From Turnera subulata (taxonomy: Eukaryota; Streptophyta; Magnoliopsida; Malpighiales; Passifloraceae), in the NCBI GenBank assembly GCA_028386065.3, contig JAKUCV010002041.1, forward strand, positions 1 through 64,000: a stretch of DNA of 64,000 nucleotides, written 5' to 3'. The notes beneath the pieces are model-generated. The model saw nothing but the letters and a program-made list of their open reading frames with translations. It was not told the origin of the DNA and made no database searches. Positions 1 to 8,413 of the stretch are shown piece by piece; positions within the stretch are counted from its first letter, which is position 1, and every line of letters starts with the position of its first letter. The translations under genes were made by a program, and so were the position numbers.

Positions 1-147
1 ATCAAAGCTGCTGTGCATGCTCTACATAATATGGATAATGTTCCAACACACCAAAGTAGACCAACAGATGGTTCTCCCGATGACCTGCCTAAGGAAAGGG
101 CTGTGAATGATGTTCTTGATTGGCTTTCTTCTGTATTTGGCTTTCAG
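1..147 (+). CDS. Callose synthase 7-like exon, 3' part (fragment)
   Basis: Read from base 1 this gives 49 residues beginning IKAAVHALHNMDN and ending VLDWLSSVFGFQ. This is the region of plant callose synthases (1,3-beta-glucan synthases, plasma-membrane enzymes using UDP-glucose) just before the conserved 'KGNVANQREHL' block. The form of the linker (acidic and proline-containing, then 'KERAVNDVLDWL') most resembles the CalS7/GSL7 branch. The exon ends in CAG and is followed directly by GTAACT, a good splice donor. The expected next exon does not appear in the following 1.5 kb, so this is either the edge of a gene cut off by the window with a very long intron, or a gene fragment. The family call is from recalled motifs; the subgroup is inferred. 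Confidence 0.6.
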
Positions 148-1600
148 GTAACTTGCATCTTCATCTCAACCTTTGTCATTAGTTTCCCCACGTGCATCTG
201 ATATGCTATATCTACTATGTATTCTCTTGACTATCTAACTCTACCTTTTGTATTTGCATTCATTTATACTCCCACAGCTTTAAGTAGCATGAAGGCTGCT
301 TTCTTTTACTGCTTCAGCTCAAAAGGGAAAGCAGCAGATCTCAGTGTTATGAGGATACCTTTTACTGTGAGTTCTTTGATCACTTTTTCTAAGTTCCTCC
401 CTCTTATTGTTCCCTTGCTCTGACTTTTTTGTTTTGTACATAGAATGGTCAGTTAAGAGTTACATTGTGTAGGAAAATCCGAGGGAGACTCCTGAATCAG
501 CTTAACTGGGTCACTTATAATCCTATGGTCACAAAATGTAGAAGCATACCAAGCTGAGAAGAAATTGGCTAGGATCTGATTATGAACTGGATTTTGAGTA
601 GACCAGATGTTTTTCAATTTTCTAATTTGGTCTATGGTTTGGCCTTCTGGATTAATAGTATCCTAGGGGTCAATGTATCTTAACTGTCAGTTTGGTGGTA
701 TTGCTGCTTTAGATTTCTGAACCATGTTCTACAAATTGCATTGTGAGGCCAGAATTCAATTCTTTAGTATTGTGACTAGGACATTCAGTACCTTTGTTGT
801 GGCGAGACATTTGGGTTGGCTTTCATTTTGATTCTCAAGTTGATTGATCATCCTCCGCATGAACTTATCATTGCTTAGCATTATGAAGCAGGCGAGAATG
901 AAGCAGGAGAATAAGAACTTTCATGTTTTCCTTTCAGCTGGTGGACGTACTTTGGATGCTTGCACTACTTTGGAATGCTCCATTGGGTATGAAGGCCAGC
1001 TTAGATTGCAGATGGGCTAACTCAGCAGATATGTGACAGGATTTGGTGCCGTTGGGGTTGGAGTCACACTCAACACTAAAGCATTTCAGAATGCCATGCC
1101 ATCTTCTATCTCAATTCATTTCCGGACAAAGGCAGGGCCAAGCTTTTCGTACCAGTCAGTCGGTGGCTTATTGGAAGCTTTGATCTGATCCGACACCTTA
1201 CTTTGTGGTTAGATAAGGATGTAGTAATTCTTGGATCAACTGTGAGTCCTCATTTAGATGCCAAATAGTAGGTGCACGCACAAAATGTTAAAAACGTTGC
1301 AATTGCCTGCTTCTTGCTTTGTGCTGATCTGGATATCCTCATCAATGCAAAAAAGACAATAAAACTGTACTGCTACTGTATTTGTGGCCGAGTCCAATGT
1401 CTTACTGGTCAGTTCCATCTCTTGCGAATTTGGGGTTGGTGTTTCAGGATTTGGCCCTAAATAGATCGTACTTTTTAAAAATTGAAGGGTTTGTGGATAT
1501 ATTGGAACTCGAAGCCATGATATCGAAATTGGAAGATGAAGATGATGATTTTGGATTTGGTATTGGATACATAAAGTTTAGTTACAGAAAAAATTAAATT
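148..1600 (+). other. No recognisable gene; intron or intergenic sequence
   Basis: The sequence has moderate GC content but no open frame longer than about 70 codons. Short coding-like stretches occur near 280-360 and 935-1180, but I could not match them to a family. It could be the remainder of the intron after the callose synthase exon or a decayed gene. Confidence 0.5.
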
Positions 1601-4074
1601 TATATAAAGTATGAGGTGTCAGAAATAATAAGATTTATGACTTAAAAAAGCAATTAAAAATTATGCCACATATTAAAATCAAGTTGATGTGACATGGATT
1701 GTAAATAGGACATTATTAAAAATTTATGAAAATTGTATTAATATAAAAATTTGAAAATGAAATATGAAATTTTAAAACTAAAGGTACAAACTAAAAGGAA
1801 AAATACAAGTGAATGATAAAAATAGATTATTACATTATGATTGTCAACAAATTATATAATTTATATAAATTTTGAAGGAGTAAAAAATTATTTAGATTAA
1901 TAAAAAATTTTAATCTAACATATAAATGACTAATAAGTAAGAAAAAAGAAAAAAATAATGGGGAAATAATTAATATAAAAAATTGAAAAATATTATGATG
2001 TTTTTTAAAAAATTTAAAAATATAAATTTTTTATAAAAAGAGTGAACGATATGAATTCAATACAACTCAATAGGAAAACAATTGGTCATTTTGTAGATAA
2101 ATATAGATTTTATATGAAGCATGAAGATTTCGAATAAAAGAAGTGACTTTAATATTTATGTTCTCATGGTAATCCTAATGTTCTAAAGTTAAATAAAATA
2201 TCAGGCTACTTTGAGTAATGAAATCAATAACATTTATATGAAAATAAAATAAAATAAAGATTAGAATGACATATTTACAAAACATTGTTAGAAAATCAAT
2301 TAATTATTTAATTAAATAAAATTAAAAATTTTATTGAAATTTGATTATAGAAAAAAATTATATTTAATATAAATGTCAAATGAATGAAAGAATTTGTCAA
2401 TAAAATTATACAGAAACTTAAAAAACTTATAATGATGAATCTACGAGAAAAGAAAAAGGCAAAAAATATAAATGAAAGTTACACATAAAAAATAAAAAAG
2501 GCTTAAGAAACGAAATACAAATGAACATAAATATTAGAAAAGCATATCATTGCTCATAAAAAGGTGTAGAAAATTGAATATAAAATTGTGTATAAAAATG
2601 AGTAATTATAGACAATTATAAAAGAAGTATAATAATTGTTTTTAGAGAATTCGTTTATTATAATAAATAAAAAAACCATTCATATGAAATTTTTATCTAA
2701 AAGTTAAGAAGGTTGTTGAAATATGATTATAGACGAAAAATTAAAGTTATATAAGTGTCAAACGAATAAAAAACGTAGTTTATAGAATTATACAATAACT
2801 TAAAAGCAAAAATTTATAATGATGATTTTTTTAATAAATTTAATATAATATGAAATAAGAAGTAACATGAATATTTAAAATTATATACTAATTCTCTTAA
2901 AATTATATAAATATCAAAATATTAAGTATTGAATTCAATAAAATTTACATGAAATATAAAGGATAAATAATTAATATAAAATTTGAAAAGAAACATTTTA
3001 TTATAAAAAATGATAAAAAATCATTAATAAAATCTATACGATAAAAGCCACATAGTAAGGATAAAAGTATAAATACAAGTATTCTTAAAAAAAGCATATC
3101 ATTTCTCATAAATAGGTGAATAAAATTGATTATTATAAAATTGTCTATAAAAAGGTGTAATTACACAAAATTATAAAAAATTATCATAATTGTTTTTTAA
3201 ATAATTTGTTTATTATAATAAAAAAAAATCATTCATATGAATTTTTTATGATAAAATTTGAATATCACGAATCAGAGTTACAAGTTGTCTACAAGATATT
3301 TATCCTTATAGAATAATTTAAAAATATTTCACTACCTTTATTGTAACCAGATATTTGATTTATTTGAAAAAAATATAATGGAATCCAAATAAAATAGGTA
3401 GAAAATAATTACATAAAAAAATTATATAATTAGAAATGTGTCGAAAAAAGAAGTAACATGAATTTTTACACTAATATATTAATATTTTAAAATTATACAA
3501 AATATCAAACTATTTTAAGCTCTGGTCAGTATATATATAATATTCTAGCAATCATAATATTCTGGTCAGTATATATATAATTTTCGATGGAAAAAAAGCA
3601 TCCCCAACCCCCAAACCCAAAATTTCTTTACTTTTTTTTTTTCTTCCTTCATTGATTTATATTTGTTATCTTCTTTGGCCCGGCCTTGGTTTTTTCGTGT
3701 CTTATTTATTTATTTATTGTTATTTTTGTTTTTTATTTATCTAAATTATTAAACACCAACCCCATTATATTAGCCAGTAATATGGACGGGTTATGCATTG
3801 GAATGAAGCCCTTTCCCTCCCTCCCATCTCGGCTTTTGCGTTTTCCCTTTCTCTTCTTTTTGTTTTTTTTTTCCCAAACAACTTTTACTTATATATTTTT
3901 TTGTCCCTCTGCTTTTCTTTTTGCTTTTTTTGGGTTTCTGTTGTACTTTTCGATTTTTAAAACTCAATCACATAAAAATAAGTTATTTACAAATATATAT
4001 GGAAGTTTATATTGCCCATGGACGTAAATGCTCCAAATAATATGGTATGACTAAAGTTTTTCGAAATAATATAA
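1601..4074. repeat. Very AT-rich, internally repetitive non-coding block
   Basis: About 2.5 kb of extremely AT-rich DNA without coding potential. Segments recur in diverged form: 2539-2700 and 3094-3258 share the order 'aaagcatatcat..ctcataaa', a lysine-codon-like AT run, 'ataattgtttttta' and 'tttattataataaa..cattcatatgaa'. 2343-2440 and 2724-2830 share 'gattatag..aatgtcaaa..gaattatac..aacttaaaa..ttataatgatga'. This looks like a decayed satellite-like or non-autonomous element. It may be the body of the Helitron whose 3' end lies at 4214, but no 5' terminus was identified. Confidence 0.5.
3521..3580 (+). repeat. 20-bp direct repeat, 40-bp period
   Basis: The sequence tctggtcagtatatatataa is present at 3521-3540 and again, identical, at 3561-3580, within the AT-rich block. 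Confidence 0.85.
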
Positions 4075-4196
4075 GCGCTTAGAAAACCCGTGTGTAACAC
4101 GACCTAATTCAACCGCGGCTCAAACCCGTGTGTAAGCGCTTAGAAAGCCCGTATGTAACACGGCCTAATTCAACCGCGGCTCAAACCCGTGTGTAA
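4075..4196 (+). repeat. 61-bp tandem duplication
   Basis: Two adjacent copies of a 61-bp unit starting gcgcttagaaa (4075-4135 and 4136-4196), differing at only a few positions. Each contains 'cctaattcaaccgcggctc' and ends in a cccgtgtgta motif that forms part of the hairpin at the Helitron-type terminus just downstream. Confidence 0.85.
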
Positions 4197-4214
4197 CACG
4201 GGGAGTTGCACTAG
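4186..4214 (+). mobile_element. Helitron-type 3' terminus (hairpin plus CTAG)
   Basis: Helitrons end in a short GC-rich hairpin followed about ten bases later by CTRR, inserted before a T. Here CCCGTGT (4186-4192), loop gta, ACACGGG (4196-4202) form a perfect 7-bp stem. Eight bases further comes CTAG (4211-4214) followed by T. The hairpin is GC-rich in an otherwise AT-rich setting. The 5' TC terminus was not found, so the extent of the element is unknown. It is presumably non-autonomous, because no helicase sequence lies upstream. Confidence 0.6.
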
Positions 4215-4216
4215 TT

Positions 4217-4600
4217 AAATCCTAATTCTTAAAGCTTTAAACTCTAAAATCCTAAATTTTAAAATCTAAAAATGATAAATCCTAAAATCTTAATTCTATG
4301 AATCCTAATCCCTAAAATCTTAAACTTTGAAATAGAAAGTTCTTAAAAAAAAAATCCTAATAGCCTTAAAATTTCAAAATCCTAACTTTATGTTTAGAAT
4401 TTTTGTGTTTAAGGCATTTTGTTTTAAGATTCAGGATTCATGAATTTAGGATTTCGAAGTTTAAAATTTTAAGATTTTAAGATTTAGGGTTTAGGATTTT
4501 ATGGTTTTAAGGTTTATAATTTAGGGAGTTAGACATTATGGTTTATGGTTATGCTTATAGGCTTTAGGGTTTAGGACTATTAGAATTTATGGTTTCAAGT
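4217..4600. repeat. Degenerate telomere-like repeats in opposite orientations
   Basis: From 4217 to about 4390 the plus strand is rich in variants of CCTAAA/CCCTAAA. From about 4430 to 4600 it is rich in TTTAGGG/TTTAGGA variants. The two halves could pair as a long imperfect inverted repeat. The repeats are strongly degenerate, so this is not a functional telomere. Confidence 0.6.
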
Positions 4601-4722
4601 AATGTACAACCATAAGGAATGGGGTAATACCACTTACTCAAGCATGAAAAGTAAATGTGTAAAGGGATTAGTTTGGACTAGAGTAAGTAGCATTATGGTG
4701 CATGGTCATGCAATATATAATT

Positions 4723-5354
4723 TTTTTTTGAGAAAAAGAGCATCTTCATTCATATAAAGAGATCTAAAGAATTGAAATTACATAGCTGAAGATCTAATAT
4801 AGCAAAAGCATAAGAAAAATCCAACAAAAGAATTCTTCTTAATCTACTACATAAAAATACACAACGTGATTTATCTCCTTCAATAGAGGATTTACAAAGG
4901 CACACCACTCGCGACTCTACTCTCGCAAGCATCAGATCCAAATCCAGTAGGGTCCGTGCAGCAACTACCATGCCAACAGGTAAATTTGAGACATACATGT
5001 GGGGGAAAATATCCCTTTGTTGGTAAATTTTTGTAGCAGATATAGAATCGTTCTTCAAATCGAATCTTCCTCCATGAACTTTGGCTCCCATAGACTTATT
5101 TGAAATACCAAAAAAGGTGAGAAAATTCCAGAAGGTGAGAAAACAACTCACAAAAAGTGAGACAAAACCCACAAAAAGTGGGAGTAAACCAACAAAACTA
5201 AAAACAAAAACAAAAACAAAAACAAACTAGTTGAAAGAAATTTTGGTGGGGGCTCACCGCCGGAAGAAAATCGGCGGCAGCTCCAAATTGTAGATCTAGG
5301 GTTTTTCTCTTAGAGAAAGAGAGAAAAGAGAAAACCCTAGTAACGATATTGTTT
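4723..5354 (-). mobile_element. Short LINE-derived retroposon with target-site duplication
   Basis: On the minus strand this unit ends in a poly-A tail (T run at 4721-4729) preceded by a LINE-like 3' end of the form 'gaatgaagatgctctttttctc', the same style as the 3' end of the long LINE at 8378. It begins near 5354 with a leader containing 'ctagggttttctc'. A 17-bp direct repeat with one mismatch flanks it (4706-4722 and 5355-5371), as expected for target-primed integration. It is only about 630 bp long. A 140-codon minus-strand frame (4750-5172) shows no reverse-transcriptase motifs. It is therefore probably an internally deleted LINE or a non-autonomous derivative. The boundaries are seen; the family assignment is inferred. 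Confidence 0.65.
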
Positions 5355-5577
5355 TCATGTAATATATAATTAACTCACAAGTGAAAGGTAAATTGAGCAA
5401 ATATGTAATCTTCAAAAGCCATTTGCTCCAAAATACCCCACATTCGCATCCCTACCTAATGTTGAAAGCTAACTAACTAACTTAAGAAACATTATTACTA
5501 GGGGTGGATCTAGGGGGCAAGCAGGGGTCAGGAGAGCGTGGATGATGTTTTGGTGGTAAGTTACAATTTGATGTAAT

Positions 5578-6168
5578 TAGATCTGGCAATTCGTGTTTTC
5601 GTGTCGGGTTTGTGTCGAGTTGAACAGGTAAACGGGTTCCGATTCTTCAACCCGACCCAACCCATTTAATAATCATGTCGTGTCGTGTCCAACCAATTTA
5701 TTATCGTGTCGGGTTGGGTTGACCCGCGGGTTACCTATTAAATCTAACAATCCTAAAAATCAATTTGAAATTTTTCTATATTGCACAAGTTGTTGTATTT
5801 TTAAACTAAATAGGCATATAATTAGACCTTCTCATATATTAAATAAAATTACAAATTCTAGAATAATAATTTAATGATATTTTAAAGCATTTGTAAAAAT
5901 ATTTTAATATAATTTTAGTGTCTTTGACCTTAAATATTAAATAAGTTTTGTATTAAATCACTAAAATATCTATACCCTAAATATAATCGGGTCATAAACA
6001 GGTACCCATCGTGTTGGCAGGTCAACCCGCACCTAACCTGCTAACTTTTCGTATCGTGTCGGGTTGACCCATTTAACTAAACGGGTTGAAAATCTCTGAC
6101 CTATACCTGCTAATTTCGTGTCGGGTTTTTGTCGGGTTGTCGTGTCAATACCCGTTTTGCCAGGTCTA
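5578..6168. mobile_element. hAT-type MITE, 591 bp
   Basis: The terminal inverted repeats are TAGATCTGGCAA at the left and, reverse-complemented, TAGACCTGGCAA at the right (one mismatch). An exact 8-bp direct repeat, gatgtaat, flanks the element (5570-5577 and 6169-6176), the target-site size of hAT transposons. The ends are filled with repeats of gtgtcgggtt in both orientations. There is no transposase sequence. Confidence 0.85.
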
Positions 6169-6180
6169 GATGTAATGTAT

Positions 6181-6310
6181 GATGTTTTGGTGGTAAGTTG
6201 CCCGCTATGGAGAGCGTGGGTTCGATCCTCATATTTCTCAGATTTGTCCTTATGCTTTGCCTTGAATGCTTATCTTGAACTCCTCAAGCCTTTATTATTT
6301 TTCCTAAACT
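6181..6310 (+). mobile_element. tRNA-derived SINE-like sequence
   Basis: An A-box-like stretch tggtggtaagttg (6188-6200) and a B box ggttcgatcc (6219-6228) are spaced as in a Pol III internal promoter. The first 19 bases also occur upstream of the MITE at 5544-5562, so the SINE head was duplicated or split before the MITE inserted. The 3' end and a target-site duplication were not resolved. Confidence 0.45.
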
Positions 6311-6354
6311 AATGCAGTTGAAGACCACCAAGTACACAACGCGGGGTGTCGGCA

Positions 6355-6561
6355 TGTTGGGTGTTCAAGTATGAGTAATTGTCCCACATCGGATAGAAAG
6401 AGACCAAGTAAGTAAAATATAAGTGGAATGGACCCATGTACCCAATGCCTTAAGGTTTTGGGTTACTTTGTGGTGTCCAAGCCTACGAGTGTGGATCTCA
6501 CTTGGGCCTCGTTTGTTTTCTCCCCAATTTGCGGGCTACTCCGGCGCTTTATTTCCCAACA
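6355..6561 (+). repeat. 5' LTR of the TRIM
   Basis: 207 bp, starts TGTTGGG and ends CCCAACA. It contains the 'tcccacatcgg' motif common in plant LTRs of this type. Confidence 0.92.
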
Positions 6562-6851
6562 AGTGGTAGCGGAGCCGAAGGTTCGGCTGTGATCGATATT
6601 GATACGCGACATGGTTTGCCCCGTGGTTGCTGCCCCCACGTGGAGCGAGTTCGAAACTCTAGAATTGGGCCCACGCATGGAGTTGTAAGGCGTGACTCTT
6701 GAAAACCTAAGAGATTGGCAGACGCATGCTCCTTTGAACGCGGGCTTGGTGTTGTGGAGTGGGCTCTTGAGGATGTCGCAGAAGATGCTTCCGTTGTAGG
6801 GGGAATATGCCTAAGCCCGATGTGGAAGTAACTCACACTTGAGGGGGAGAT

Positions 6852-7058
6852 TGTTGGGTGTTCAAGTATGAGTAATAGTCCCACATCGGATAGAAAGAGA
6901 CCAAGTGAGTAAAATATAAGTGGAATGGACCCATGTACCCAATGTCTTAAGATTTTGGGTTACTTTGTGGTGTCAAAGCCTACGAGTATGGATCTCACTT
7001 GGGTCTCGCTTGTTTTCTCCCCGATTTGCAGGCTACTCCGGCGCTTTACTTCCCAACA
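6852..7058 (+). repeat. 3' LTR of the TRIM
   Basis: 207 bp, the same termini as the 5' LTR with only scattered substitutions. It is followed by the CGGCA target-site copy. Confidence 0.92.
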
Positions 7059-7184
7059 CGGCAGTCATCGCGATATCGAGTAACTTACTCACTATCGGTG
7101 TCATTCTTGACGGGCTCGTAGGATTCGCTCTCTGAACTATCCTTATCAGAGTTATTTTCGTGGATGTCCCTTTCTATCGTTATT

Positions 7185-7410
7185 CTAGAGAATAAACCTT
7201 AAGGAACGGAATCGGCGAGTCTTTAGTAACGTGAGGGCTGATATTGATAGAATCACCGACTTGAACATTGTACATGCTACGATGTGGATCAAGGCGCTGA
7301 AAACTGACTTTCCATACAGCGCCTCCTACTGTGCTATTAAATGCTGAAATGGTGAAGAACTGCACTGGCCCACGTCGTAATTTTTTACTCCTAGAGAATA
7401 AACCTTAAGG
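7185..7410 (+). repeat. 20-bp direct repeats 186 bp apart
   Basis: The sequence ctagagaataaaccttaagg occurs identically at 7185-7204 and 7391-7410. The interval contains a minus-strand frame (7180-7365, 61 codons) that I do not recognise. The repeats could come from a local duplication. Confidence 0.7.
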
Positions 7411-7419
7411 CCATATTTT

Positions 7420-7567
7420 CTGCAATGTAATGCGTCCTAGGCACTGTGAATTTAATCTGTGTTGCTGGGGTGTGTTTTTTTACCCAGCTCTTTTCCTTCC
7501 TGTACTTGTAAATATTTCTTTGGCAATCAATAAACTCTTCGTTAGCATAAAAAAAAAAAAAAAAAAG
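7420..7567 (+). mobile_element. 3' end of a poly-A-tailed retroposed sequence
   Basis: A pyrimidine-rich tail-like stretch with 'caataaactcttcg' (7529-7542) runs into an 18-A tract ending at 7566. This is typical of a plant LINE 3' end or of a processed transcript inserted on the plus strand. The 5' limit and target-site duplication were not found. Confidence 0.4.
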
Positions 7568-7796
7568 ATCGTACCATCGCTCCACACTATGGTTGGGTTC
7601 CATAGACATCGCCAAAATTATGAGTTGGAATTTTTTCTCCACTTGTCACTCAACCTAGGTCTAAAGTAACCTGCAAAACAATTTTAAGTGAGGCAGAAAA
7701 GATAAGATTTATAATCTCTAGGGATACTCTGACACTCAAATTACCAAAGTATCTACCTACAAAGATAGTGCGATAGAAATAGAGGCAAGTCCTATC

Positions 7797-8041
7797 CAGG
7801 GGCGGCGGCCCAGGGGCAGAGGGAGTTCATGCCCCCCCCCCCCCCCGAATTTTTAAACTTCCTATATAAATCCTATTATAATATTTTCGTATAGTCTCTG
7901 AAATTTAAATTTTTTCATATAAATCCTATCGGAATATGTATTTGGCTCCTTTTAAATTTTATTTTCTCATATAAATCCTTATTAATATGCACAAAATGTC
8001 ATATTGGCCCCTTCCAAAAATTATATCTACCTCCGCCACTG
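7797..8041. mobile_element. hAT-type MITE, 245 bp
   Basis: It starts CAGGGGCGGCGG and ends, reverse-complemented, CAGTGGCGGAGG, the 'CAGGGGCGGAG' type of hAT terminus. It is flanked by 8-bp repeats gtcctatc (7789-7796) and gttctatc (8042-8049) with one mismatch. Inside are a poly-C run (about 7834-7846) and three copies of an 'atataaatcct' motif. No coding capacity. Confidence 0.75.
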
Positions 8042-8212
8042 GTTCTATCCATAAAGGATTTAAGGTGAGGGTTGTGATCTTATCAAAAATGTTCCTACAA
8101 GTCCTTAGATAGAAAGTCTCAAACTATATATCACTGAGTTTGTCAATAAATTGTTTTATCATTAATAGACATCTTCAAATAACTCTCGAAGTCTGATATG
8201 ATGAGAAGTAAT

Positions 8213-8293
8213 GATATGGTAGCAATGGTATTGTATCTTAAGATATGGTAGCAATGGTATTGTATCTCTGTCAAAAAAAATGGTATTGTATCT
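8213..8293 (+). repeat. 29-bp tandem repeat
   Basis: gatatggtagcaatggtatt plus tgtatct is present at 8213-8238 and 8242-8267, with a third partial copy at about 8280-8293. The rest of 8042-8364 is AT-rich spacer without genes. Confidence 0.8.
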
Positions 8294-8413
8294 TATGTTA
8301 CAAATATATATATAATAACTTGAAATAATTATTTGCACCCTTCCTCGCATGAGATGACTAAATCAAAATGACAATTTTTTTTCTTTTTATTGAGAAAACC
8401 ATCATTCATTTAT

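Larger units (their letters stand above)
6355..7058 (+). mobile_element. Complete TRIM (miniature LTR retrotransposon)
   Basis: Two nearly identical 207-bp LTRs (6355-6561 and 6852-7058) both begin TGTTGGG and end CCCAACA. A perfect 5-bp target-site duplication CGGCA lies outside them (6350-6354 and 7059-7063). Just inside the left LTR is tggtagcggagcc (6564-6576), a variant of the primer-binding site for initiator methionine tRNA. Just before the right LTR is the polypurine tract gagggggaga (6841-6850). The 290-bp internal region has no open frame of note, so the element must use proteins from another copia element. LTR similarity suggests a fairly recent insertion. Confidence 0.93.

Noticed and set aside
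935..1260. Coding-like stretch 'GFGAVGVGVTLNTKAFQNAMP'
   Set aside because: Frames are interrupted and I do not recognise the protein; reported only as unassigned sequence.
3686..4027. Plus-strand frame of 113 codons, Phe/Leu-rich
   Set aside because: Composed of T-rich low-complexity DNA; no start context or domain.
7180..7365. Minus-strand frame 'MQFFTISAFNSTVGGAVWKV...' as a gene
   Set aside because: Looks protein-like but I could not connect it to a family, exon structure or regulatory signal; noted only with the direct repeats around it.
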